A stretch of DNA of 64,000 bases from Candidula unifasciata. Lineage: Eukaryota > Mollusca > Gastropoda > Stylommatophora > Geomitridae. Location: the NCBI GenBank assembly GCA_905116865.2, contig CAJHNH020008433.1:261001-325000 (forward strand). Direction: 5' to 3'. The notes under the pieces were generated by a model. The model was not told where the DNA came from. It worked only from the letters and a program-made list of their open reading frames with translations, and did no database searches. This document shows positions 44,006 to 54,115 of the stretch, piece after piece (position 1 is the first letter of the stretch; the number at the start of each line of letters is the position of its first letter). The position numbers and the translations under genes were made by a program.

Positions 44006-44520
44006 CTGTTGTTGTCAACATCTTTGTTTAGTCTGTTTCTTCTCAGACGCTCAGCTCTAATCCTTTCTGCAGTAATTTCTTCCTTTATTCTCACTCTCTT
44101 CCTGATGGGTCACCTCCCCAGAAGACGGTTCATGGCATTTTGTTCCCATGAGTTCACCTCAGTACTCGTATCATTCAAATTCCGCTTACACACATCTTCA
44201 TATCGTAGTAGAAGTCGGCCTCGACATCTTCTACCCGTCTTCAATTCACTATAGAGCACTTAAGGACTCTGCCATCCTTCACTTTCCAGGTGTGACCCAG
44301 CCACCTTGAGCCTTTTTAGAGAAGACTGCTGTAATACCTGCTCTATCCAATACCTCTGTGTCTGTGATCTTGTCCCGCCACTTAATGTCAAGTCTTCTTC
44401 TTTGGCATCTCATGTGAAAGCTGTTTAGCCGTTTCTTCTGGTGCTAAAAGTTGACCATGTTTCACTGCCATAGAGCAGAGTGCTTATCTTCTTACTCCGT
44501 TGTGTATTGACCAGGTAATG
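44006..44520 (-). pseudogene. LINE-F C-terminal fragment, copy 2
   Basis: On the minus strand: LLYGSETWSTFSTRR, then frameshifted pieces corresponding to KWRDKITDTEVLDRAGI, RLRWLGHTWKVKDGRVLK and LYSELKTGRRCRGRLLLRYE, followed by DVCKRNLNDTSTEVNSWEQN. This is the canonical tail of jockey/CR1-like LINE proteins. It needs at least four frame changes to follow, so it is old. Confidence 0.75.
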
Positions 44521-45129
44521 AATTTTAGTAGTTTATTAGTAAATGTTTTCCAGTCTAAATAGTTCATTGTAAATGGATAGTTATTGCAGTTTTTATACCA
44601 TCTAAGCAGTATCGGTTTATTTTCCTGATAACAAAACTAGCGTCCTTCGCAGGTTACACAATACATTAACAATCAACAACGTGTTCGATCAGACCATGTG
44701 CTAATCACTCTAGCTAACAAAAATGAAAGTGTGCCTCCAGCCACCTGCAGTAACAAATCTCAGAGCGAGGATGCGCAATATAAATCTAAATTTAACACAT
44801 TCTAACTACTGAATGTATCGGCACAGCACGAAACAAGTGAGCCAATTCATCTCTTGACTCAGTCTGCTGTATCTGCGTTGCATTGAGAAACCTGTACAGT
44901 TCGACAGCGATAGGAGGACTACATGCCCTTAGAGCGAGTGACCAGACCAAAGAGCATGGGGACTCTTTTCTGCTGCGCCGGGTCTTTATCAACTTTTCGA
45001 CTCACTGACCATTTCTGGAGAGTTCCGATTTCCAGAACTGCCAGTTTAGTTCACAAGTGCAGCCAAACCAAAATTATTAACAGGCTAATCATATCCCCCC
45101 CCCCCCCAGCCTACGGTAATAATATGTCG
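44521..45129. other. Unassigned sequence
   Basis: Nothing recognised apart from a 12-base C run near 45096. Confidence 0.5.
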
Positions 45130-45215
45130 ACTAAATAACTGACTGTCTGACTGACTGGCTGGCTGGCTTGCAGACTGGCTGATTGACTAGCTAACTAACT
45201 AACTATATTGAGAAT
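45130..45215 (+). repeat. GACT/GGCT tetranucleotide repeat
   Basis: TGACTGTCTGACTGACTGGC-type units decaying to CTAACTAACTAACTA. Confidence 0.85.
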
Positions 45216-45433
45216 TATGTACATTATCTTTTATTTGGCTATTTTGCGTAATAATAATACTTCTTAGCAATGTTCATCGCGGTTTTCTAAGGAGGCTTCT
45301 TCTATCTGTCAAATAATTTGATATAATGTCGTTCCCAATAAAGACTCGTCACTACCAAGACCCTACCCCCCTTTCATTTTCCTGATCGGAAACACCTTCC
45401 CCAACACTCTGCATAGTGCCGATGAGGTGACGC

Positions 45434-45435
<2 letters not shown>

Positions 45436-45464
<29 letters not shown>

Positions 45465-45488
45465 AAGAAGAAGAAGAAGAAGAAGGAA

Positions 45489-45553
<65 letters not shown>

Positions 45554-45614
45554 GAAGAAGAAGAAGAAGGAAAAGAAGAAGAAGAAGAAGAAGAAGAAGA
45601 AGAAGAAGAAGAAG

Positions 45615-45645
<31 letters not shown>
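45436..45645 (+). repeat. (GAA)n(AAT)n(GAA)n compound microsatellite
   Basis: About 17 GAA, 22 AAT and 33 GAA triplets with two GGA interruptions. It follows GGTGACGCTAAGAAG, which resembles the SINE-B terminal GGTAAACGCTAATAAT, so a retroposon tail is the likely origin. Confidence 0.93.
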
Positions 45646-47045
45646 TCGAGTTAAAGACGCACAGCACACCTCTTCTTGACTTACCCATCTCCTACCCTAG
45701 AATCAATAAATACCTAACAATATCTGCACACTAAAATCTCTCATGTTGAAAAATAAAAAATAAAAACACGATAAGTTTCTGAAATACTGAATCTACAGTG
45801 ACACTTAATGGCTAATCTATTTTCGTCAGGGGCAGTAACTGTCAGCACATGGAACAAATACTCAATATACAAGACAGGATTTTAAAACCACAGTCAGCAA
45901 ATATCTTCCTTTCATCTCGTAAAGATTTAAACAAATGTCAGAGTCATTTCGAATCCATTTTATTCTGACATAGACAAAAGATCGATGCCTTCTGTTCGTT
46001 CAATGGATTGTTTTTGTCTCCCCTTTCCGTGCGCTGCCTTGTCTCTAGTAGGAAGGGGAGGCAAATTTGTCAAATGTATTTAGCACGGGCAGCATTTGAA
46101 TCTGGGTTTAAATCTGTGTGCTCCCTCATCTGGTCTTTTAGTGGTATGGAGACTTAGTGCTCTTTCCAAACCGTTGAGTTAAAGGAGGTCTTATGTTGTC
46201 AAGACATGGGGCTTCGCCTGAAACCGTTCAGTTCAGTAGTGGTTGTAGTTAAAGATGTTACTGGAGATGGATTAGTGGGAGTAATAATGGTATTTGAGGT
46301 GGTCGTTACACCTCATGATATTGTTACCTGGGCAGTTGACGATCAGCATCTGACACCCGTATGTCAATATCTGTTGTAGGCTTTTATTTGCAGGATTACT
46401 TGCAGGCGTTAAAGTCGAGTTCCACAGTATAACTGCACCGAATTTGATCTCACATAGCTCGGTCTCTCGCCGCAGAAAGGCAAGAGAGAGCCACACAAAG
46501 TACGAACTCCGTAGCTATGGCGACGATTGCCAGGAATTCTCCAGAAAACTTACATGAATGCTCGCATACACACATAAACACACTGCCATAGGGGTATCGG
46601 TATAATTAGACAACATGCGCTAACACACTCCCGCACCTATACACACACAAACACACACACACATGCACATACACTTTCACCAGGCGTGATATTGACCATA
46701 ACACCAATCGAGTGCTGGCTGGTCAGTCAAAAATAATATTAAAATAATGATTATTTTTGAGCATTTAATGTTTGTCTCGCCACAGATTTCTGCAAAGCAA
46801 CTTTCGCCCGCAACCACCACACATGCACTCTGTGTATCACACACCACATGCCTCACTTGCTTACCGGAACGGCATCCTTTTCTGCAAGTTTCTGTAGCTA
46901 ATAATTTTTATTTTACTGAGTATGGAAGCTTGCCTCACCCTCAACCCTCCTCCTTTCTCACACGGGCTTTGTACCAGCAGTGGCGCGGATATAGCATCAT
47001 GTGCCGTGTGTACTACTGACACGAAAAGGGCCCTTCACTCCCTAC
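45646..47045. other. Unassigned sequence
   Basis: About 1.4 kb with no recognised gene. Short (CA)n at 46641-46664. TACTTTGGGAACCGCTG at 47041 resembles a hAT terminus. Confidence 0.45.
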
Positions 47046-47048
47046 TTT

Positions 47049-47235
47049 GGGAACCGCTGTGGTGTAGCGACTAGACTCTCCCCTTCGAATCTGAAGGTCA
47101 TGGGTTAAGGTCCTGAAGAAGCCATACTTTTTTCCCTCTCCAAAAATGATCTTCGCTTCCACGTCTATCTAGCCTTAAATGGGCGCCAGGTAAAGTCAGG
47201 GGAAGTGAAGGCGACAGTCAAGATGTTGACCAATA
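47049..47235 (+). mobile_element. SINE-C copy, diverged
   Basis: GCTGTGGTGTAGCGACTAGA head, TCATGGGTTAAGGTCC in the B-box position, TAGCCTTAAATGGGCGCC, AGGGGAAGTGAAGGCGAC and ATGTTGACCAATATG. The 3' end is lost. Confidence 0.65.
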
Positions 47236-47329
47236 TGTCTGAAGCAGAAAGAAAGGGGCATATGCTACTTGCTTTGCATTTTACAAACCCGTCCACTCAT
47301 AGGCTAATCTGCATCGTTACACATGTTGT

Positions 47330-47395
47330 TGACACGCACGCGCACACATACATATGCTCGTGCGCGCGCACACACACACATACGCATATACAACG
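47330..47395 (+). repeat. CA/CG-rich dinucleotide run
   Basis: ACACGCACGCGCACACATAC and GTGCGCGCGCACACACAC. Alternating purine-pyrimidine, a good Z-DNA candidate. Confidence 0.85.
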
Positions 47396-47426
47396 TCAAT
47401 AAACAGTATCGATTCATTTATTGATA

Positions 47427-47505
47427 GTAGTTGTGACCAAGTGGTTGAGCGGTGTGACTTGAACCCCGAAGAATTGTGGGTTCGGGATTTGAACGTTCGG
47501 TTTAT
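47427..47505 (+). mobile_element. tRNA-Ser-like SINE head or pseudo-tRNA
   Basis: GTAGTTGTGACCAAGTGGTT followed by GAG and, later, GACTTGAACCCC is close to the 5' half of tRNA-Ser. GTGGGTTCGGGATTTGAACG takes the T-arm position but does not close an acceptor stem. I read it as a tRNA-Ser-derived retroposon head and not a working tRNA. Confidence 0.45.
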
Positions 47506-47659
47506 CAGTGCAGGTGTTTCGGAGATCTTATGGGGGTCGTCGCTACATATCGGAGTTCGTCCTGTGTGCAGGTATGTCGGTATGGTGGTGGTGGAGATTA
47601 GGGGACGGGTGGATAACCGTTTTACATAACGAAACTGATACGGAGGGCGGGCAAGAAAA

Positions 47660-47895
47660 CAAGAAAAAAATGGGATTGGGATACCGTGTGCAGTTAAGTT
47701 GTCTTTTAACTCTAAAGGTCTTGGATTCGACCGCATGGAGTCAGATTTTCCTGTTCAAAAATTTACTTTGGTTCCCAGGTCGACCCAGCCTAAAATGGAA
47801 GTACAGACGGCCGGCGTGATAATAATCTACCGGGGTGGTCTGTACAATATCAGTCCATATGCCTGATGCGCCACTAATGTAAAAACAGTCCTTTT
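47660..47895 (+). mobile_element. SINE-C copy
   Basis: GGTCTTGGATTCGACCGC as B-box region, CCCAGGTCGACCCAGCC, AGTACAGACGGCCGGCGTG, GTGGTCTGTACAATAT and a T-rich end (CAGTCCTTTTCTTTTTTTC). Confidence 0.75.
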
Positions 47896-48355
47896 CTTTT
47901 TTTCTTTACCACAACAATAAGAAGAATCTCAGACATTAAGACGTCATGTATTACTCGCTGACAAAGACTTCGATAAAAACGTTCGTTCATGTGTTTCCCC
48001 CATCGTTGAATTTCCCCGTAAAGCGGACGTACCCCAGAACGTCAACTGTCTAGACCTGTCATAGATATTTCTTAGAGATACCTCAGACACGTGATTGTGT
48101 ATGCTCATATTTATCATTTTAACATTATCTTTTCGTGTCATATGCTGATGAAGGATTTCTAGCCGAAACGATTGTGATACCGTGAAGCTGACTGGTTCTA
48201 ATTATCGTTTGGTTTAATGTATTTTTAAAGTCAAAGCTTATGTTGTATGTTCTTATGTTCTAGTTTCATTTAGGCTTCGTCCTAGACATTTTATTTCGAA
48301 ACTACAGAATCTAAATGTATTTAGACGAGACATGATCAAAAATAACGATTTCAGG
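47896..48355. other. Unassigned sequence
   Basis: Nothing recognised. Confidence 0.5.
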
Positions 48356-48359
48356 AAAC

Positions 48360-48610
48360 AAGTTTGGGACGAAACCAGTGCTAGACTACATCGAAAGACA
48401 ACAGATAAAATGGTTCGGACATGTGTCAGGACTACCACCTGATAGCGCACCACGGAGAAACCCGTAGCTTAGACACAGTGGAAGCAATCTAGAGATCGAC
48501 TACACAATCGATGGAAAATCCCTGGCCGTGAATACCAGAACCTACGTAGCTCAACCAAGACTCGCACGTTGCCTCTTCAAAACCTGACTCTGAAAGGCAG
48601 AATATGGCTA
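48360..48610 (+). pseudogene. LINE-D 3' end leading into a GAA run
   Basis: GACTACATCGAAAGACAACA and ATAAAATGGTTCGGACATGT encode DYIERQQ and KWFGHVSGLPPDSAP in shifted frames, followed by a broken tail and GGCAGAATATGGCTAGAGAAG entering the GAA run. Confidence 0.65.
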
Positions 48611-48802
48611 GAGAAGAAGAAGAAGAAGAAGAAGAAGAAGAAGAAGAAGAAGAAGAAGAAGAAAAAGAAGAAGAAGAAGGTGGAGGAGGAGGAGAAAAAG
48701 AAGAAGAAGAAGAAAAAGAAGAAGAAGAAGAAGAAGAAGAAGAAGAAGAAGAAGAAGAAGAAGAAGAAGAAGAAGAAGAAGAAGAAGAAGAAGAAGAAAG
48801 AA
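48611..48802 (+). repeat. (GAA)n microsatellite with AAA and GGA variants
   Basis: About 190 bp, starting where LINE-D ends. Lys/Glu/Ser open frames are artefacts. Confidence 0.95.
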
Positions 48803-49316
48803 GAAAAAGAAACCTATGTTTATTGAATGTATCTCTTGGGGGGTCACCATACACTGCCGCTACATGTAGTTATATGATGAAACCATATGTTCCCCGTTTG
48901 GCTGAATCTGGTGCAGAATGCTGGTTATCTCTATATCTGCAGCGAATCCCCGCAGTGGTCGCCGTGTCCTGACGGTATATGTAGATTTATAATAAAACCA
49001 GATGTTTCCTTTTTTGCTGGCTTTGGTTCATAATGTTGCACGCATGACCGCTTCCGGTATATCTCGACTTATTGTGGCGCTTCAAAGGATGGAGTAGGGA
49101 AATCAATACCGCTCTTAAATAACATTTAATTTGCACTATAAGTAAGCCCCTTCTGTGACAGACCTGTTTCACAGCTTTCCGTTTAATTTCTTTCTCTATG
49201 TGATTTTCACATTCAGTGTGCTTTGTGGTTCTTTTGTTTTATTTGTTGATAAAGACTTTAGTTGAAATAATCCATTGTATTTGTGAACAAAATTTAGAAA
49301 AACACAAACGTATCTG
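48803..49316. other. Unassigned sequence
   Basis: A TACATGTAGTTATATGATGA-like phrase (48862) partly recurs at 48980 (TATGTAGATTTATAATAAAA), hinting at an old tandem duplication of about 115 bp. No gene. Confidence 0.4.
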
Positions 49317-49553
49317 GGTTAGTTGCGTATCCTTTACAGGACGTTGCAGAACCAACCTCAGCAGCTCCTGGCTGATGTGTGGTTTCTCTAGGCAAATTTA
49401 CGTCCAGTCAGTAGTTTGCCATTGTTTTTTATGGACGGTCAGCTTCTTGATACCACTGTCAAAACCAAATCCCGGCGCATGGCCTGCAGCTGGGATCGAA
49501 CATGGCACCCCGACATTACGAAGCGTTCGAATCGACTTAGCCACATAGCCGAC
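49317..49553 (-). mobile_element. SINE-A copy, near full length
   Basis: From GGTTAGTTGCGTATCC to ACTTAGCCACATAGCCGAC. The body is intact and the head retains CTTCGTAATG; the B-box is damaged (ATGTTCGATCCC in sense). Confidence 0.88.
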
Positions 49554-49600
49554 TTTACAATCCTGCAGCAAAGTAAAAAATAAAATCAAATACTTTATTC

Positions 49601-49799
49601 CAGTGGTTCTCAACCTGCGGATCGCAACCCCTTTGGGGGTCGAACGACCGTTTTACATGGGTCGCATAAGAACACTGGAAAACACATATTCACTGAAGTT
49701 ATGAAGTAGCAACGAAACAATGTTTATGGTTGGGGGTCACCACAACATGATGAACTGTATTTAAAAGGGTCGCGGTATCAAGCAGGTTGAGAACCACTG
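49601..49799. mobile_element. hAT MITE of the SPIN/URR1 type, copy 3 (best)
   Basis: CAGTGGTTCTCAACCTGCGG at the left and GCAGGTTGAGAACCACTG at the right are almost perfect inverted repeats. The flanks are CTTTATTC and CTTTATGC, an 8-bp target duplication with one difference. The interior is CCTTTGGGGGTCGAACGACC, GGAAAACACATATTCACTG and GGGGGTCACCACAACATGA. No transposase. Confidence 0.92.
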
Positions 49800-49884
49800 C
49801 TTTATGCCATCTGTCTTGGTTAATGGAGGTTAGACAGAATGTTCTGAGAGCTATAAAGAGCCAATCCTAATGTTTAAATAAAGT

Positions 49885-50096
49885 TAGTTGCATAATGGTG
49901 GCTTGGAATCGACAGTGATGGAAGGTGCAGTTTGTGGAAGGCGGGGCAGGGGTCGACCACCGCGAAGATGGATCCAAGACATTGAAGATTCATTGGCATT
50001 GAAAGCACATGGGGCTGCAGAGCTGGCTAAAGAAAGGGATACTTTCAGGCGTGCTGTGAAGAGAGCGACGTTCTGTAAAGGACTTGCCGATTGATG
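49885..50096 (+). pseudogene. LINE-C C-terminal end, frame intact
   Basis: GGLESTVMEGAVCGRRGRGR, then PPRRWIQDIEDSLAL, AAELAKERDTFRRAV and RATFCKGLAD before a stop, in one uninterrupted frame. It shows what the damaged copies at 10366 and 36541 looked like. Only the last ~68 codons are present. Confidence 0.78.
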
Positions 50097-50289
50097 AGTT
50101 GCAGAATCAACTGCAGCATTTTCTGACTGTTGGCGTTTTCACTTATTGTTCATTGTTCATTTAAAGATCATCTTTGGCGCGCATGGAACAAGACCATAAG
50201 TGCCCCCATCTCCTCCTGAGTATGCCTCTAAGTAGTTTTAGGCTAACAACTCCCATTCTTAACCGTGTGACTTCCGGGGCCCTATTATA

Positions 50290-50542
50290 GGGAAAACAAG
50301 AATAGACCCACTGCCTACCCAAAAGCATGTCGTAAGAGTCGACTAATTGGGAGCTTCCTTCGAAGTCAGAGTGCATCTGTCTGAGAGGCAAGGAACCAGC
50401 AGTCTGCATGCCAATGAGTCAGATCTGGAAAACGGATGCACACGCAACACTCAGGTTCTGGAACAGGACTGCAGTCCAGAAGTGGACGAACAACCAAAAC
50501 TTGTGCGCCGGAGTTTATAACTGGTGAATGCGAAGAAGAAGA
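50290..50542 (+). mobile_element. SINE-B, most complete copy
   Basis: AGACCCACTGCCTACCC, GCATGTCGTAAGAGTCGACT, CTTCCTTCGAAGTC, GTGCATCTGTCTGAGAGGCA, AGATCTGGAAAACGGATGC, CACGCAACACTCAGG, AGTCCAGAAGTGGACGAAC and CCGGAGTTTATAACTGGTGA, then ATGCGAAGAAGAAG. This copy carries the AGACCCACTG 5' part that matches the 13-15 kb minisatellite unit. Confidence 0.85.
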
Positions 50543-50934
50543 CAACTCCTTTTCTGTTGTGGTTGATGTAACGACAGGTGGCTCATGTATGGTTTTCCTG
50601 TCGCGCAGCTCTAATTGGTACACCCAGGGTTTGCGGTCTACTCTGTGAAACATCATTTTCCACGAAACTGAAAGCCTCACAGCATTTGGTCTCTGGTATG
50701 GCATTGATGATGTTCCTCCTTTCCATAGAGACTCCATTCCTGACAGTCCCACCGCCAGCCGGGGTTCCTGCGCCTTCACTTAGCAACACTAAAGCCACAG
50801 ACAGTCCTGATGTAGAGAAGTCAATCATGGACAGTCACAATATTGGGGGGAGGGACATGTAACAACAGCAGTGATATGGTTTCAAAAATTAAACTGAAAG
50901 AGTAATAATGTCACGAAGAAAAACGTTATCCGGA
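50543..50934. other. Unassigned sequence with overlapping minus-strand frames
   Basis: Frames of 137 (50779-50366) and 81 residues (50828-50583) overlap on the minus strand and neither shows a family motif; the first runs into SINE-B. A retroelement remnant is possible. Confidence 0.35.
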
Positions 50935-51095
50935 GTTGGTCGCATATCCTGCAGGGCCAGCTTCGGCATCTTTCAACTGATTGCCATTTCACTAAGAAAT
51001 GTTACGTTCAGTTGTTTGCCATTGCTTCTGAAAGATACCACTGTCGAAAACAACACAAGGTGGCTTGCTGCCAAATCGAACGCGACATCCCTTAA
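50935..51095 (-). mobile_element. Decayed SINE-A copy
   Basis: AGTTGGTCGCATATCCTGCA, TTGTTTGCCATTGCTT, GATACCACTGTCGAAAACAA and a damaged ATCGAACGCGACATCCC. Confidence 0.65.
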
Positions 51096-51099
51096 TTAT

Positions 51100-52420
51100 T
51101 CCATTCCCTCTAACATCCCTTCCCATTTCCTTTCCTCTAGCTTCACTTTCTAAATCCCTTTCCTCTAACTTTTATTTCCATTTTCTTTCCTCTAACTTCA
51201 ATTTCTAATTCCCTTCTCTCTAACTTTACTTTTCCTTTCCTCTAACTTCACTTTCTGATTCCCTTCTCTTTAACTTGCCTTTCTATTTCCTCCCTTCTAA
51301 CTTTCCTTTCTTAATCCCTTTCCTCTAACTTGCTGTCCATTTCCTTTCCTCTAACTTCACTTTCTAACTCCCTTTCTTTTAACTTGTCTTTCCTGTCTCC
51401 TCTAACTTACTTGCCTTTCCATTTCCTTTTCTTTAAAGTTCTTTTCGAATTACCTTCCCTCTAAGATGTCTTTACTTTTTCTTTCCTTTAACTTCACTTT
51501 CTGAATCCCTCTTCTCTATCTTGCCTTTCCATTTCCTTTTCTTCAACTTCATTTTCTAACACCCCCCCCCCCACCCTTTCTAAATTTCCTTTCAATTTCC
51601 TTTTCTCTAGCTACGCTTTCTAATTCCCTTTCCTCTAAATTACCTTTTTCATTCTCCTGCACTGATTGCCACCACCTTGCTAATTCTATGACAGACATCT
51701 CCAGCCACCCGCTATTGTATCCAGCGCTTTCCTACATCTTCAATTCCTTACACACTCATTTCTTACTCTTTTAGGGTACTCCACTCCTCCCTAATCTTTT
51801 GGATCACTCCACTTCTTTCTTACTCTTTTGGGGCACTCCACTCCCTTTACTCTTTTGGGGCACTCCACTCCTTCCTTGCTCTTTTGGGGCCCTCCACTCC
51901 TTCCCTTTTCTCTTATATAAATTCCACTTCTTCATTCTTTTACATAAATTTCACTCCTTCCTTATTCTTTTACACAAATTCCACTACTTTCTTATTATTT
52001 CACACCAATTTCAATCCTTTCTTACTCTTTTACATCAGTTGAGCCAATCCTTTTTCTCTTTCACCGTTTCATACATTATTTCTTTTTCTTACACCAGTTC
52101 CACTCATTCCTTTTTTTTTCTCTAACATCAGTTCCACTCATTCCTTTTTTCTATTACATCAGTTCCACTCATTCCTTTTCCCCCTCTTACATCAGTTAGA
52201 CTGTTTCCTTGTAATTGTTTTCACCAACTCATTTTCCCTCATTTTTAACACCACTCCCACTCCTTCCTGATTCTGTCACACAACTTTCACTTCTGCATCA
52301 TTCTGTTACACCATCTCCACTCTTTCGTCATTCTCTTTTATCACCACACTTACCACCTCATTATCTTATATCCGTATCCCCGCCTTCACCATTCTCTTCC
52401 ATCCAGTGTACTTTCCCTAA
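51100..52420 (+). repeat. CT-rich degenerate tandem DNA
   Basis: 51100-51660 repeats CCTCTAACTTCACTTTCTAA and TTGCCTTTCCATTTCC phrases every ~45-50 bp. 51770-51900 repeats CTTTTGGGGCACTCCACTCC every ~30-40 bp. 51910-52230 repeats TTACATCAGTTCCACTCATT every ~35 bp, then fades. It looks like several successive arrays of related pyrimidine-rich units. Confidence 0.7.
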
Positions 52421-52599
52421 TTTTGTACTCTCTTCTTGTCTTTCACACTCTTACCCACTGTCACTCACTCTTTATTTTTCTTGAATTCCATCGGCCTCCT
52501 CCCTTTTTTAACTCCGTCCCACGTTTTTTCCAGTGTCTTTCATCTCCTTCTGCTATCTCACATACTCACACCCACGCTCACCTTATCCATTTTTGTACA

Positions 52600-52985
52600 C
52601 CCGCCACATCTCCCATTCTCTTACACCTGCCGCCTTCCCCATTCTCTAACACCCGCCACATCTCCTATTCTCTCACACCCACCACATCTCCCATTCTCTT
52701 ACACCTGCCACATCTCCCATTCTCTTACACCCGCCACATCTCCCACTATCTAACACCCGCCACATCTCCCATTCTCCTACACCCGCAACATCTCCCATTC
52801 TCTAACACCCGCCACATCTCCCATTCTCCTACACCCGCAACATCTCCCATTCTCTTACACTCGCAACATCTCCCATTCTCTTACACTCGCAACATCTCCC
52901 ATTCTCTTACACTCGCAACATCTCCCATTCTCTTACACTCGCAACATCTCACATTCTCTTACACTCGCAACATCTCCCATTTCGT
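52600..52985 (+). repeat. 26-bp minisatellite, about 15 units
   Basis: Unit ACACCCGCCACATCTCCCAT followed by TCTCTT, changing to ACACTCGCAACATCTCCCAT after 52860. Homogeneous subclasses lie in adjacent blocks. Confidence 0.93.
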
Positions 52986-53751
52986 ACACACCCCCCTCAC
53001 ATCCCTAACTATCCTATGTCGTCTCGCCACCCCCCCCTTTTTTTTCTCCGGTCATTCCGGCTCACTCACAAACACTGCATGTGTACCTCCGACAAAACCA
53101 TATCTTAGTCACGCTGTTATCTCCAATTGTCAGCAGGACGCAAATAACTGCCACTGATTCTGTCACTTCATGTTGGAGCTCATCTTCTCATAGCTCGGGT
53201 GACATCCCTCGTGCTGAAGGTTCGAACCGCGCCTCTGACACGGATGGGGTTCCTTCCCCCCCGCGCCCTGTCTTTCCAGTTTGGCCTCAGAATCGATTCT
53301 CTGATCGTGTGTGTATATGTAAGTGTGTACTTGATCAAGCAGATGACGTCAGAGGAGAAGGTTAAGGCGCGCGCTTATCGATTGGAGGATGTGAACAATT
53401 GCGCGATGTAGCCGCCCGATGTCTGTGGCTGTAGTGGTTGATACGACTTCACAAATTCTTGCTGGGAGTACGTTCAGTTCTGGGTCTTTTCCCGCCGGAG
53501 TGGGTTCTTGGCACGTTGGAATATACCAGTCAAGAAGAGAGGAGAAATGTCATTCATTTGTTCATTGTGTCTTGAGTTACAGCTGTGGTGTTTGTGTGCG
53601 ATCTTGCATTGTTTCGGAGATGTACATAAAAGACGCCGCATTTCGTCTGTATTCTGAAATGTGGTATGTTCCGTTGAAATGTGAGTAAAATGTTTTTCTT
53701 AACCACAGCTCTTCTTTTCGTGAGTAATGAAAGACGCAGTCCTTTAATTGT
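52986..53751. other. Unassigned sequence
   Basis: Open frames of 70-94 residues show no recognised motifs. No repeat family seen. Confidence 0.45.
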
Positions 53752-53918
53752 AGTTAACCCCATCTCGGGAAGTCCGAGATTTGCCGGGGAAAGTCCAAAA
53801 GTGTAAGGGTGCTAGGGTGTGAATTGAGCACCGGCTAACTCTAACCCGAACCCCAACCCCTTTTTGATATTGGACTTTCCCAGTGAACTATCGGGTTCCC
53901 CGAGATCAGATGAACTAA
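53752..53918. mobile_element. MITE with CATCTCGGG-type inverted ends
   Basis: CATCTCGGGAAGTCCGAGAT and GGGGAAAGTCCAA at the left pair with TTGGACTTTCCCAGTG and GGTTCCCCGAGATC at the right, giving arms of about 38 bp with several mismatches. The core includes AACTCTAACCCGAACCCC. Same end type as 15.8 kb and the arm copies. Confidence 0.6.
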
Positions 53919-53934
53919 AATGATAATACCACAG

Positions 53935-54115
53935 AAGGTAACTCACAAAGATCACGGGTTTCCTACACTAGAAGAAAACGATCTGCATTCTGTGGTCATG
54001 TCATGAGAAGGAGAAAATTAAAGTACGCAATGACAGAGAGAACGTTGAAGGGAAAGATAGGCAAAAGGAGATAAGAGAGAGGATGATAGACAGTTTGACA
54101 TCACGTCGTTGAGGT
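53935..54115 (+). pseudogene. LINE-B C-terminal fragment leading into an array
   Basis: FCGHVMRRRKLKYAMTE, GKIGKRR and, after a shift, ERMIDSLTSR-like coding match the 29.3-kb LINE-B. The next 30 codons (SVSELTESTRDRRLWIDMTT) are the source of the 90-bp units. Confidence 0.75.

Noticed and set aside
48569..48826. Lys-rich and Glu-rich frames
   Set aside because: Low-complexity translation of a GAA microsatellite.
50366..50828. Overlapping minus-strand frames of 137 and 81 residues
   Set aside because: No motif, mutual overlap in different frames, and the longer one runs into SINE-B.
53840..53870. Telomere-like CTAACCCGAACCCCAACCCC
   Set aside because: No tandem TTAGGG array; the string is part of a MITE core.
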